A stretch of DNA of 64,000 nucleotides, from positions 18,886,542 to 18,950,541 of the forward strand of contig NC_060238.1 of the NCBI RefSeq assembly GCF_021155775.2, given 5' to 3'. Made by a program: the position numbers and the translations under genes. Below, in pieces: positions 24,401 to 37,698 of the stretch. The notes under the pieces were generated by a model. The model did no database searches. It worked only from the letters and a program-made list of their open reading frames with translations, and was not told the origin of the DNA. Each line of letters begins with the position of its first letter. Position 1 is the first letter of the stretch. The DNA comes from Neodiprion pinetum. Lineage: Eukaryota; Arthropoda; Insecta; Hymenoptera; Diprionidae.

Positions 24401-27400
24401 TATTATTTAATAAATAATGAAATAATATATAGTATGAATTTAGATGTCTGTTGTACCATACGTGGAAATTATACCCCACCTCCCAGTTTTCAGTTGCACC
24501 AGACTCCCCCCTTCTTCAGTAGCCACGACAGATTGAAATTGAGCGACGTTGAAAATTATTACCTACATACCCACCCTAATACAACGTTGACGCCATGCCA
24601 ACCCAGCCCTCCTAGACTTGGATTTTGTAGTAAAATACAAGGACAATCGTACTCGTTGCAACAGATCAATTTCTAATTACGAAGTGAAATAAATAACATC
24701 AAAGACCGGGTGTAATTGCTGAGAAAATAATGACGCTAACCAATTTGATGGCCGAAACACAAGCGACGCGTTGCGAGAAGTACCATTGTCTTTGTCGTAT
24801 GACTGTGTCAAATGTAATTTGATGTTTACTACCTCCGGTGGACCCCCCCCCTCCCTCGGTGATAGCCCTTGGGGTAGCCCTACCCACCTCCCACAGGATT
24901 TGTTGAAGATGTATGGGGTACCACCCTCCCGGCACCCACCCACGGGTATCAGTTGGGCCAACAGTACTTTTCACTTATTTCTGTTCTGACTAACGTTGCT
25001 ATCAACATGATCTTTGTTCTATTTTCAAGCTATTTTTAAACTCGCAGTTTCCTAATTTCACAAGCTAAATTCTTCGCATTCAGGACTTGGAACAAGTTGC
25101 GTTATATTGATAAAAAGTCTTACAAGATTGAAGTTGACAACACAGCACTAATATAAAAACCATTGTTTGAAACTTTGGGCTGACCGAAGTAGTTGAGTTC
25201 ACAGAATATCACAACATGTTCTGCGTCATCAGGTTTTACTGCATTTTGTACAATCTCAAATTTGCAGAACGGTATTTTTGTTTTGCTGGATAATGAATGG
25301 TTACATTAATGGTACCAAACTTCAGCCTCATTGAGATAAATCATTTCAAATCAACATAAAGACAAAAGCATACTTCGATCTACTTTTTAATCGAAAAAAT
25401 GTTCGATCCTGCAATAACAAATTAGATTTTACTCTCATACAGTATACTGGGAGACAGAAATATTTTTTTCAACTTCACCCTGTATTCTCAGACTTCCAGG
25501 GTTTTAAGAACCGCAAACTCTTTGTCCGTCTTTCACGTGAAAAAATGACGATATTAATCGAAGCATCTATCAGAACATGCTAGACTTTTCGTTCATTTAA
25601 ACCCAATTTTCGCTTCAAAGCCATACTTTAAATATAACTTTATACAAAGTATCCGAGTATTAGAATATCAGGAAACAAGTAGAAAACGTAACCATTACAG
25701 CATCACAAGCTTTCACAAAGTTAATATCATTCGCTAATTTGCAGCTATATTTAAATGTATTATACTTGAATAAGTTTAATATGAATACGATTTTAATTGT
25801 ATCAGTGAGTCAATCGATCAAAATTTTGTAGCAAAATTTAATTAGTACAAGTGTTGCGTTGCCAATAAACGTTATAATAAATACGATAAATGTAACTTGG
25901 GGTTAGAGAAACTGCTTGTGTAGAAAAATGAATAAATAAAAAAATAAGTATGCCTTCCTATTAGGGACTAATAATATTGAGAAATGATAAGTATACCCAG
26001 ACCCAGCTAATATCAGTGCCCCACCTGTGTCCTATCTTTTCCTTGTGTTTCTGCAGAGCTCTCTCCGCAACATCTTTGTTAACAAACTGAACGTAAGCCT
26101 CCCCAGTACTGCGGCCTGTGTAGTCTGTAGGTAGCGATATTCCATTCGGCAAAATCTCCAACCCTGACCCACACATAATCAAAGAACGATATTGTAGCTT
26201 AATTAAAGCCCATTTAATAACTTACATGTTGAAATTAATAAAAATCCCTTATCAATATAAACGTGTTAAAAGAAACATATGTCTTCCTACATGCAAAACT
26301 ATGATTATCCATCGAATGTGTTTCCGTTAGCATTACTTTTGCTAAACCTGCTAGAATTACCGACTGTTATTGCAAGAGTATACGAAAAAAAATATAATCT
26401 CTTGATTTAAAGACACGTTAAACCAGAAAGGTGTTTGCAAAACTTTTATCACCCAAAGTTGCTACTGAAACTATGGTATTTGTGTTTATGATGGTGAATG
26501 CAGAAAAGTAAATTGATTAACAAAACTCTGCTTATTTGTCACGTATCATTCGTTATTCTATTTCCTAATCGTTATTGTTAGTATAATAATTGTTGTTACT
26601 GCAAGTGTTTGATACTTCTTTCAATTAATCAATACAGCAGCCATACTTCAGACACAAATCATCTTGAAGCAACAAGATTTAAATTTAAATTCAAATCAAT
26701 ACTACCAAATTATCAACCGAGAACAATTTCTGTTACTGTTTAGTTTTGAAGTTTGAAAATAAAATTAGAAACATGAAATTTCACTAAATCGAAGGAAAAA
26801 AAATCACCAGCAGGTTCTGGACTAAAAAAAAAAATTCAAACATATACAACTTTTATCGATCAATTGAGGAAAACACTAGATTTTCTTTCATATTTGATTG
26901 AACACCTTCGAGCCGACTGTCCAAAGTGCGTATCCTTGTAATAAAGAGTAGAGATTTGATTATGGTTTTTATTTACTCACTGTCACACAGGTACAATCAC
27001 GCATTTCAACGATAAGGATAGTTCATCACATTATTCAGTATTAGATACTCTGCATAGCTTTTTGATTGGCTGTTATAACAAGAAACTCAGTCGAAAAACT
27101 CGAGCTTTACTTACATTGCATCACTAAGATAAATATGTTGACCTATATCGAATGAAATGGAGTAAACCCACTGCTTGATATTTGCCTATCTCTAAATGCT
27201 ATGAAAAGGTGCACTTTTTACGATTATTTTCATTCTTATCAAAATTCCGGACGTTATTCGGTATAATGAACCTTGTGCTTAACTTGTCAAAAATACAGTG
27301 CGTACTAACACAATAACACATTTACAAGTTCGTCTCGAAGGGGTTGAAATTGAACGAATTTATGTGTTAATATACTCATCAATGAAAGGTTTTGGAATTA

Positions 27401-28723
27401 GTAGCTTAGATCAATGTATGTTGCATAAATTGGAAAATATTTGAAATAGAAACTCGCCGAATGAACAATGGAGATCAAGTTTAGTTTGCATCATCAATAG
27501 ATGTAATAATAAACAAACTGTGAAATTGGAAGAACACCAATGACAATAATTACGACAACTTACCGGCAAAAAACTGCGCAATCTCTTCTTTTGAACAACC
27601 AAACGGTAAACCTCGCAAACGAACACAGCCGTCGTCCATTGCATTTTCCAAATTCAATCCACTCCTTTTAACCACCCACTCCATCTCACCCCTTTTGGCT
27701 TTGAAGACTGTAAAGAAAATGATACGGACTATTGAAATCACACTCCAAAAATCAAAATCTTTCTTATGGAATACATCCACGAATAAAAGAAAGTTTCAAA
27801 TCATTCGTAAAGTTACTTATTGTTAGCTTCAGTAGCATATCAAATTTCCTGCCATTTTAGAAGATTGAAGTTTGTAACATTAACATAACAAAACGTTACA
27901 AATTACATGATTTTGATATTTTATGAACAGTATGTAAAGATTGCATGCATAAAATGAAGAAATGGTTCACTTTGACTGTACGATAATTTATGTGTTACTG
28001 AATTTTCAATCATAAGGTCAAGAAATCATGAATATCTTGAATACCGTTTGTTATTTAAAATATCAACTTCAATTTCTTGGTATTTCCTAGTTTTCCATAC
28101 ACAAATATAGATTTTTCTAGGAGAAGTTTTGATTAATGTCAGTGAAAAATCTTATGTTTTTATGTCAATTTGATGAAATGCCAGACTAATATTTTCGTCG
28201 CAAGGTAAAACAGTCAACCTCTCTTAATTCTATTTCAGTCTTGCTTAATCGTAATCACGCCATTATGTAATTAAAATTTTTGCTTGAAAAAAATACATTG
28301 TGACCACTAAATAAAAGCTGTGCAGTAAAATTTTTTAGCATTGTGAAAATTAAATACCTATATAAGCAGTGTTTTAAACCAAATCATAAAAATTTCAGAT
28401 TGCAACAAATGTCTTGATATTTCCTGGTTTCTGTATAAGTGAGAAATGCAAACAAGTAGGATACCTTCGATGTACCGATGTCCCATGTGATCTCTATCTC
28501 GTTTACATGCCTTCTCGATATCCTCTTCCGTGTCCATTTCAATGTATGCTTCACCGCTGGGTCTTCCTTCTCTCGACATAGTCATATGAATGCCGGCTTT
28601 GCCATGCGAAATGCTACAGTCGTTGAAGAATTTCAATATCTCATCGACGGTTGTGGACCAAGGTAGTCCTCGTAGTTTTACGACGTACCCTTCCTCGTCG
28701 TGATCGCCACTTCCGTTCGACAT
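21491..28723 (-). CDS. glo: hnRNP F/H-type RNA-binding protein, three quasi-RRMs (glorund-like)
   Basis: Nuclear RNA-binding splicing and translation regulator of the hnRNP F/H/GRSF1 family, whose quasi-RRMs bind runs of G in RNA. Eight exons join in phase: 28465-28723, 27564-27707, 26025-26163, 23261-23433, 22511-22707, 22065-22184, 21862-21964, 21491-21582, for 408 aa. qRRM1 (about 14-92) has VVKLRGLPWS and GEAYIEM; qRRM2 (about 113-188) has CVRLRGLPFG and GEAYVQF; qRRM3 (about 288-362) has CIHMRGLPFR and GEADVEF. Each ends in a GHRYIE or SHRYIE motif, diagnostic of this family. A Gly/Arg/Met-rich linker (about 189-280) and a Gly/Asn/Tyr tail follow the usual plan. TTTCCACTCAG just before the ATG is an acceptor, so a noncoding 5' exon lies further right. 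Intron 3 (23434-26024) holds unusual G-runs on the sense strand. The symbol follows the Drosophila homologue. Confidence 0.95.
22762..23097. mobile_element. Probable MITE in hnRNP F/H intron 4
   Basis: Ends read AAAGGGGTATATG (from 22762) and, on the other strand, AAAGGGGCATACG (from 23097), enclosing about 335 bp of AT-rich noncoding DNA within the intron 22708-23260. No convincing target-site duplication. The same end motif occurs alone at about 3213-3225 (AAAGGGGCATAC) and, less exactly, near 57970. Confidence 0.5.
24462..24944 (-). promoter_or_regulatory. Intronic G-run clusters in sense strand of hnRNP F/H pre-mRNA
   Basis: On the plus strand two C-rich patches (about 24473-24620, and more densely 24842-24944) stand out from an AT-rich 2.6-kb intron. 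Read in the sense direction they give repeated GGG runs, for example GGGTGGGTGCCGGGAGGG and GGGAGGTGGGTAGGG plus an 8-G run. Runs of three or more G are the known ligand of hnRNP F/H quasi-RRMs. A weak cassette exon could lie here (acceptor-like CAG near 24988, donor-like GAG/GTAGTA near 24835), but that is inference. Confidence 0.4.
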
Positions 28724-30721
28724 GCTGGTCTGAGTGGAAAGGGAATGAAAATTTGAAACACGAATATGAAAAATTGTAGGGTAAAGAGGTTGCCTTAGTC
28801 GATTTCGACGTTATCGGAAATACGTCCAAATATCAAAGTCCACGTATCGCAAGTGCAAAAAAGGGTTTAACAGCCCCATTCTATACGTAATTCTGAACAA
28901 AAACACCCCGAAACATTTTCATTTGACACAGCAGTAAAGAAACGGCTTGAATTCTATGAATTTACTGTTACGATTTCATAGAAACCGTACCATTTCTTTA
29001 CTTCTGCCTCAGGTCAAAATTTATTGCGAGTTTTTATTCAAAACTGTATATAGAATGAGGCTTTTAAACCTCTTTTTGCATTTCAGGTACATGAACTTCG
29101 ATATTTGGAAATATATACGTCAACAACGGAATCGATCAGGGTACCTTGATGAGAAATCTGTGATATGATTACTCATCAAATTGAAAGTTTAACTCACATC
29201 TTACGATGCTTGTGAATTTTTTTCATCAAACTCATGTCACTGTTACCAGCTGATTAAATAAAAGTTACCAGCTCACTGAATAAAATTTCAGAAATAAGTG
29301 TTTCAAGCTAATCATGTGATAAAATTTTTTATTTTGAAAATTGGTATTGAAACATAGAAATAGGCTAAACTTGGTGGCCAATTAGACTAATTTTACAACG
29401 ATATGAAAATACACAGTCAATTGTTATTGTCTTGGTTGGTCAATTTTCAACTGCTAAATGACATGAAATGGAAATAATGGTCAAAATTGATTCAGCGTAG
29501 TGGCCAGGCGATTTAGTGTATTGGGCGGTATAAAGTTCTTACTTTGCATAAACGCAATTTACAAGTTTAAATTGAAGTGTTGATTCTCGCGTCGAAGTGA
29601 CGCTTGAGGAAAATATGAAGGTAAAGATACGTACAAATGCATGCACGACGAATGAGCCGTAAGGCGATTATATTATACTCACGGTTTACGGTGATCGGAT
29701 GGTATCAATGTGTGAGAAAGGAAAATGCGGCGATGGTACGTAAAATACGTAGATTTATTCTTGTCCCTCGACGATATTTATTCCGCACAAGAATAGTCCG
29801 GCAAACTTGCGCCTACTTCTTCTGTGCAAACGCATCCAACTCCGATTAATTTGCAAATGGCGATGTTCGTTCGTTGCGCATAGACAATTAAGAATATATA
29901 TAGATTGTTCGCTGCTCTACGACTCCAAGTCACAACTCCAGTAGTGACATCTTAGAGAAATGGGATAATTTTCGAGACGCATGACGATAACGGACTACTA
30001 CTCTGCCGTATTTTAGCATCACGGAAGCAGTGGATGTTTGTAATTTGTCCGGTTGCGACTACTGATTTTCGTAAATATGTGTTGTACCATTCACTGCTTT
30101 GTCATCCTTATGTTGTAGTTATGCAGCAATTTTTTTTTCAAATTTGCTTGGAAAGTTCAATGTTTGAATCCTGTTGAATGTGGCCCTTCAATCTTCCGGC
30201 TAACTCGTTTTCAGCCTAAAAACAAAATGCAACTTCGATTCTATATGAATTTTGCAACAAATTAATCGACACAGGGTGCGTTCCTGAATCCCTCTATCGC
30301 AGCGACACTCGTGGTCACTAGGCGAAACGGCCGGTGCTTCAATAAGAGGACATACCCCCATCACCAGAGTTTCCAGACCTGAATGTAAGACCGTGGTTTC
30401 ATGTTCTGTTTAGTGTTGTCTGGTTCGCTCTGACTCCGTCTGGCGCAGCGAGGGCGGTCCTGTCGACTGCTCGTCCGAGAAACGAATCATCGCGGATTGC
30501 GGAGTCAAGGAGGGCCACTGAGGAGGGCAGCAGTTAACTCAACCGAACCGAAAACATCTGTGGACACACCAAAAAACTGAGGATATTCCCATGTTTATCG
30601 CTGTCAAAGTTCCATGCGCATTTCGATCAGCGTGATACCGTACTTTTTCACATAAATATCAAGGGAATAGTTGGAATTTCTCACATAGTCAAACAAATAG
30701 CTGATCAAAATATCTCCAACG
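28724..30721. other. Shared upstream region of hnRNP F/H (left) and mats (right)
   Basis: The two genes are divergent, so both promoters and the noncoding first exon of the hnRNP gene should lie here. I cannot place transcription starts. A dispersed repeat occupies about 30291-30394, close to mats. The sequence to about 30580 is GC-richer than the neighbourhood. Confidence 0.45.
30291..30394. repeat. Dispersed repeat related to 48.5-48.6 kb
   Basis: Shares, in the same order, TCCCTC-ATCGCAGCGAC, AAGAGG and GACCTG-ATGTAAGACCGTG with 48541-48630, with substitutions and small gaps. At 48 kb the same module exists as an inverted pair; here only one arm is present. Confidence 0.55.
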
Positions 30722-33446
30722 ATGAGCTTCCTGTTGTGAGTACTACTACACTTCGGAACGGCCTTTCTTTTTCCTCTATTTTTATTTTTATTTTTCCGTA
30801 TTTCAGTTAGTCACTTTTTTACAACACCCGAGTACATTCACGCTGACGAGAGTAACACAAAAAATCGAGTTGACAATAGGCCTGTTGTTATGTATACTCT
30901 TTATCAATTCACCTATGAATATACCTATGCCGTTTCGTCCCCAAATCGATATTTTATCCGTTCTAAAATGCCTCATTGTATCGTATTTGACAGCTCTGTC
31001 TCGCTTTCTCTATCTCACTTCCTCTCCCTCTCTGTGCCATTTCTATTTCATATTATTGCCATTTAAAGTTTCTGACCTGCACTTCGAACAGAAAATTTCG
31101 AAACTAAGTTCATGACAAAGTGATCTCTGGTTTGCATAGTGTTTTTCATACTTCTTTATACGACCAGTTTGTTAAATAGACTAGATGTTATTTTCAATTA
31201 ATCAGAAACAATTCTTTGCCTGTTTCTTTTTATTTCATATCATGTATTTTTCAATAACTTAGCGGAAGCCGATCTTCGAAAACTTTCAAGCCAAAGAAGA
31301 ATATCCCTGAAGGGACGCACCAGTATGATTTAATGAAACATGCAGCGGCGACACTTGGCTCAGGAAATTTACGTCTGGCGGTGATGTTACCCGAGGGTGA
31401 AGATCTCAATGAATGGGTTGCCGTTAACAGTGCGTAACTTATCTTCTCTGAAATTCATGAATGAAGGCAATCTGGACTCGAGTCACTTCGCATTTTCATG
31501 TGTTTGTCAATCAAACCCACCAATTTGAATTATACTTTGGACTTTTATTTAAAATGATAGATATTATTTGAACGAAGTCATTAGTTGAATTGGAAAATTT
31601 CAATGATATGTTATTACCTTGTTATGTTTGGGATGAAATCAGGGCTGAACCATTCGATAAAAACTTTTATATTTCGATTGCAGAATGCCCGTATAGTCAA
31701 ACTTTGGAGATTTTGTGCCCAATAAAAAACTGCATCGTGTCTATAAAAGACGGGATACATGATTTTTGAATTAATTAACTTAAGTAATCACCGTTGCCAG
31801 TTACAATATCAGTTAGGATGCGACAAACCTACAGTTCAGTTATGCATTGGCTATAAATTTGTGTTATCTGCTTTTAATTATGAATCAGACTTGAACAACT
31901 TCCTCTATGTATAATCGCAGTGTAAGTATGCGAGTAGTCTGAATCATGGAATACGATTCTACTACAGATGAATATATAGTTGGATTGTGTGTAAATTCAC
32001 GTATTACATTAAAATTCATGAATTTGTTTGGTATTTCGAAGCCATGCCAATCTGAAGTGGACAACATAAATCTGAATTATTGACAATGAATAACATTCTG
32101 GGTTTAAATTTGTATCGGAATATTTTTTTTCAGCTGTCGATTTTTTCAACCAAATAAATATGTTGTATGGAACCATTACGGAGTTTTGTACAGAAGAGAG
32201 CTGCCCGATTATGTCAGCTGGTCCGAAGTACGAATATCATTGGGCCGACGGCCACACTGTGAAGAAACCAATCAAGTGCTCTGCGCCCAAATATATTGAT
32301 TACCTAATGACTTGGGTGCAGGATCAATTGGATGACGAGACTCTGTTTCCATCAAAAATTGGCTAGTATTCTAAGTATTGGCTAGCTATTAATCATCACT
32401 AAAGTATATATTGTTATGAGCGTTAGAGTTGCGCATACAGAAATTTTACTTTTAATTTTAAATTTGTGTTAACGGATCAAATTTACTACACTTTTAGGAG
32501 TGCCGTTTCCAAAAAATTTTCTCTCAATTGCCAAGACTATATTAAAGCGCTTGTTCAGAGTCTACGCACATATTTATCACCAGCACTTCAGTGAGGTTGT
32601 TCAACTGGGAGAAGAGGCACATCTTAACACATCGTTTAAGCATTTTATTTTTTTCGTTCAGGTAAGCAAAACCACGATATAAGTATTAATATCGTGAAGT
32701 CGTTCTTACAGTTTAGAATTCAGTGCTTATTATTCAGAGACACGGATCTCTTTTCTGAGGATGCATGTGTATGACTAATTCGGTTTTACACTCAACTTCA
32801 ACTTCATTGATCATCAGCCATTAATTATACTATCATATTTTTCGCAACCTTGACCGAATTTTTATTTAAAGGCTATATCTCACTAACTATACTTTGCACT
32901 TGTAAACCAGTTCTGCATGTAAGTATATTAGCTAGGTACGAATTTTTTTTTAGTAATATCAAGCACTACAAACCTTGCCGCATTTTCGGAATAATACATG
33001 ATATACAAGTGGCCTTTTTTGCAAAATTAATACCTAAATATTAGTGTTATTATCTTGAATATTTCAGAGAAAACGCATTCGTTACATAAACCGAGAAAAT
33101 TTTGGCTACAAATTAAAAAAGTGTAATTCGATTTTGGTGTAAAATTGGAAAAACTGTACAGTAAGAGCTTCTTTTTGGAGAGTTTTACAAGTTCTTATAT
33201 TAATAAAGTCACATACACTTAATAAAGTTGTTTGGCCAACTTTATATTAACAATAATTTCGATATTCTGGCTCCCATTGTATTGTGAAAAATCATTCTAT
33301 GCATGTAAACTGTATTTAATTCAGCTGAGAAAATTCAGTTTCGACATCATGATTATTGTTTCTAGGAATTTAACCTAATAGACAGACGAGAATTAGCCCC
33401 ATTACAAGAGCTAATTGAAAAACTGACTGCAAAGGATGCTCGATGA
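30722..33446 (+). CDS. mats: MOB kinase activator 1 (mats), Hippo pathway
   Basis: Cytoplasmic co-activator of Warts/LATS and Tricornered-type NDR kinases in Hippo growth control. Five exons: 30722-30735, 31263-31429, 32134-32361, 32498-32661, 33366-33446; 217 aa, against about 219 in Drosophila. The protein opens MSFLFGSRSSKTFKPKKNIP and carries the Mob1/phocein fold throughout: the zinc-binding C-x4-C (CTEESC), then WADGHTVKKPIKCSAPKYID, and the second zinc half HIYHQH. It ends LIEKLTAKDAR. The first exon encodes only four full codons. Joining exons 3 and 4 in frame requires a GC donor (ATTG then GCTAGT) with a normal acceptor; read straight through, the frame stops after SKIG. All other introns are GT-AG. 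Confidence 0.96.
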
Positions 33447-33758
33447 ACACCCTCCACTCTGATCATCGTCTGTGAAGCCTCTCCAAAGAATCTCATCAAT
33501 GCTATCTCTGTTAACTATCTATCATATAATAATTATTTTATATTATTTAAATAATCGTATCGAATCATATTTCAAAGCAAGTCTAATGCCGAGTCAAAAG
33601 CCTTCGTACGGCTACTCTTCTTCATTATATTGCAGTTTAAACTGTGATTAAAGCTTTTTCAACAACAGTAATTAGTTTTGTGCACAGTTCGCAAAACAAT
33701 TTTTTCCATTGATCTAGTGGATGAGCTTAATATCATGTGAAAGCATTTGGTGGAAAAC

Positions 33759-33764
33759 AATAAA
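33759..33764 (+). terminator. Candidate poly(A) signal of mats
   Basis: AATAAA 313 bases after the mats stop codon. Other AT-rich hexamers further on could also be used. Confidence 0.4.
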
Positions 33765-35497
33765 ATTCACTCATAATAATTGAACCCCAAATGATGTGCT
33801 TCGAACAGATAATAAGTCAATAGGTAAAATTTCAAGACAAAATTGAAATGTGTGAATACCTATATAAATTATTGTTAAATAGATGAATTATTTTCAACGT
33901 TACGCTGCTTAGAATTGTATGAACTTTTTTTTATATTTATTTAATTTTAATTTTTTTTTTTTTTTTGTGCTGTTGAAAGACATCTGTGTAAGTTTCTTTA
34001 TCATACTATTAGTTGCAAATTTTTCTTCAATTCTTAGTCGTTGAATTCAATTAAATAATGAAAACAGTATAATAAAATTCCTAGCATGTAATGTTTATTG
34101 CTGTGGAAGGTAGGCTGTAGACAAAAAGGTGATCATTTGTACTTCGAAACAATTTTCATAAGTCAAATAATTTTATATTCAACTTATCGATATACGTGGA
34201 TATAAAAACCGATTTGAACTTCATTGCAAACATGAATCGTCATAGAATTTCAGAATAACGCTTGAGTCAATCTCGTATGTATTAAAAGAATATTATGCGA
34301 CCCTTTCGTTAGTGCTTTTTGGTCTCAGACGAAGAAAAATTTTAAAAATGCCTTGAAATAGGTGCAAGTACTATTATCCGTGTACGTCTAACAATATTAG
34401 ATATTTGTTACGTAGTCTATTATCAATTATACGGCGAAAGTATACGGCAGAGAAATAACATTGAATGTGAAACATTGCACCGTGTTGACTATATAAGGGT
34501 ATTAATGTAATTTATATTAATAGTTTTTATATTAAACACTTATAAAACGATCGATCTATAGAAATACTAATCTTTTTAAGAAAAATACGAAATGAAAAAA
34601 TTAAGAAATTCCAAAACGATACATGAGAAGAACTATACTCAAAAGTAGAGTACAAGTGGATCAAAGCCAGAATGTTTGCATGACCTTTGTCACGTAGTTA
34701 GCATTGTTTACCGTTTTCAATTGGAATGGTTTTGTCAATCTGGACAATGTGTAGAATAAATAAAACAAATGATCTTGAGCTAGATGGTGTATGAACATCT
34801 AGGAAAAATAATAACAAGTACTGCATACATAAATTGAATCTTGTGGCAACGATAACTTTGTTTCTTACTTTCTTTTAAATTCTATGTACACTGTATGTAT
34901 TTGATACCGTTTATCTTAGTAAAATATTGAATTTAGAATTTTATGAAAGATAGTCGTAAAAATAGACGAGATAAAAAGAAAGTATCTATTTAAGTTTTCA
35001 TCTATTTTAACGATTAATCTTCATTGAAGAGCTTTTAAAGAGAATTGTTATGTTTCAGACATACAATGGGAACCAAACGTTGAAATCGTTGAGTAAGGCG
35101 ACTCTGACGACGATTTCGTTAACGATCTAATATATAAACAGCATGTGTATTATTAATAACTAACGTATAATCAACGTCCAGGACTCATTCCGCTTACACT
35201 AATTTTTGCTCTCCCTCTATTGGGAATTTCTGTATATATATGCGACAAGCTAATTAACTGTCTGTATAGAAACCACGAAAAGAAAGAAGAAAATGAAAAA
35301 AAAAAGTGCATACCGGTCTGTTTATGCTGAATTAATATATTTCGATGTATTCATTTCGATCATTTTTGAGAACTTATATTTTTTAAGAATTTACATAGAA
35401 TACGTTTTAAGACAAAAAAAAAAAAAACAAAAAAAACGAACAAATATTAATTTTTTACTTTTAGCTTATACATAGTAATTAAAAATATATATGCGTT

Positions 35498-35580
35498 ATT
35501 CACTAATAACAATAATAATAGTAATAATAACAAGAACATCAATTATAATTGTTGTCATTATTATTATTGTTATCATTATT
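35498..35580. repeat. AAT/ATT microsatellite pair forming a hairpin
   Basis: An (AAT/AAC)n run at about 35503-35540 is followed by a complementary (ATT/GTT)n run at about 35548-35580, so the two halves can pair. Low-complexity; likely replication slippage. Confidence 0.6.
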
Positions 35581-37698
35581 CTTTGTACGGAAGATTTTCG
35601 TGTACATATTTATTTTTATGTTTTTGCTTGACGAATAATAATCAATTTATTTAAGAAGTAGTCCGAACTCAATGTCGTACCCACATCTATATACGTATAG
35701 ATGAAGCAAAACTGCACACTATTCACTGTCTAATCTGATATTAGAATGTAAATGTTTTGATTTTCAGCTGAATATACGAAATACCGCTAATGCTAATTTC
35801 ATTACGAACATTGAGTAGTATGAATATGGATTGCGTAGTTGCCACTGAAAAAAATTAAATTTAGATTTTAAAAAATTAATAAATAAAGCATAGTTTCATG
35901 TATTCATAACTGTAATAGATAGGCACATACATATGTTATTACTCACAATAATTCAGCGCTTTTCTTCTGAATCGACTTCTCATTCAACTGTCTTACTAAA
36001 CTTATGTAATTATATACATATTCATTTGTGATATTCCGGCACTCCCAAAAATTACAGTGGAAATTTTTTGCCTCGTACGAGAGCATATCAGAATGCAATT
36101 TTGTAACGATGATGTAACGATACGGATAAAAAATCAATTGTGCGTTTGGTACTTATATTTTTCTTCGATTATTAATCTGCAGTATAAATAATAAAATCCT
36201 GACATGTTTCAGAAGTCTTATTGTTAAAAATATTTAAATCAATATGCAAAAACACATATCCAATAATATATACGTAGGTACAACATTCGTTTTTTTTTTT
36301 TTTATTAATAATATTACTGCATACATTTTACCAGCAGTAAATTTCCCGTACCATCAAATAAAACAAATTTTTGTTAAAATTATGTCGAACCTGATTTTTT
36401 TAAATAGACGAACAGGATGGTGAAACGTTTTTATCTTTGGTACATGAATCTGTTACAGTGATTATATTGCGAAAATAGAGTTACGAACAACACCTGCGGA
36501 ATACATGTAGAAATTTATTGAAAAACAGGTTTCCTGAAAATAATTTTGGTTGACTTTATGTTAACTGCCAAGGTATAAACCTTGTACAAGTATCGTTAAA
36601 ATTTTACTGCCGAATAGAGATATTTATCAGCATTATAATTGACAAAAACTATAAACATAATTTTTTATGCAAATCAACCATGAAAACTGCTTTTCCTGTA
36701 TATTATATAGATGTACAAGTACTCTAACCACTTGAATACAAATTGCTAGACTTGTTACGAAAATTCTTTGGCTACAATTCTTGTATTCGGTTTCAAACTA
36801 TTCATAAAAGTAAATTGCGATGATCGATTCTTTCAACATGGTTTAATTATAAATAATTTACGTTGATTAATTTTGTTAAAACTGGTTACTATTTGATTAA
36901 ATTACAATTCGGACTGAGTTTCAGGTTTAATCAGTATTGAAGTCTCTATTTATTATTTTCAACTAATGACTGGAAATGTCATTTTTATGGATTACAATGA
37001 GATTCAGAATCAATTTTTATTCATGGCTTGAAGCAACAAGTTATACATTTATGTACGGATCCTGTAGAAAATGTTTTTCCAACAATTTCCGAATGATTTC
37101 ATACATTTCACAATCATTGTTGTAACGTACATATAATATACGATGTAACGAGAATCATAACCAGAGAATTATTTATTATGTGATCGTCTAATTAACCGAA
37201 GCTTATGTCGCAGCTTGATTCTACGCAAGATAAAAAAAAAGCGATCATTAGGTATGTTGCAGATGTAATAACGCTAAAACTGTGCAATGTAAATAGTATT
37301 TTCTCATGTGAAAAAAATAAATAAATACATAATAAAAATGCCTAATTACACACAGCAATCAATTAGTCTTCATAATATTGATTGTCTCATGCGCAAATTT
37401 GTCAATTTAATTACTGGTTCCTTGGTTTATCATTTGTTGCAGTATCATAGTCATTAATGTTAATTTATTGAATCCATTACTCATACATTTGTTATTACTT
37501 ATTATTATATCTTTGGAATGCGATGTTCAGAAATTTTGAAAATTGCGATGCTCATTTATTCAGAAAAATCACTTTCGTGACAGAAAGAGTACGATCGAGA
37601 TATCAGTGACTAGCCTGGGCTGTGAATATTGGTAACATCTTGCACAGCTCTTAACCTTGGAATACTTACAAGACTCGCTGGTGCTAACGGCTAAGATT

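Larger units (their letters stand above)
33447..37698. other. mats 3' UTR and long AT-rich intergenic spacer
   Basis: Over 4 kb of AT-rich DNA with homopolymer runs and no family-like coding stretch. The left part is 3' UTR of mats; the right end must contain the promoter of the SLC6-like gene, which I cannot place. Confidence 0.5.

Noticed and set aside
24359..24989. Open frames on both strands in the C/G-rich intronic patches
   Set aside because: Proline- or glycine-rich translations arise from the base composition; no family signature. Recorded instead as G-run clusters.
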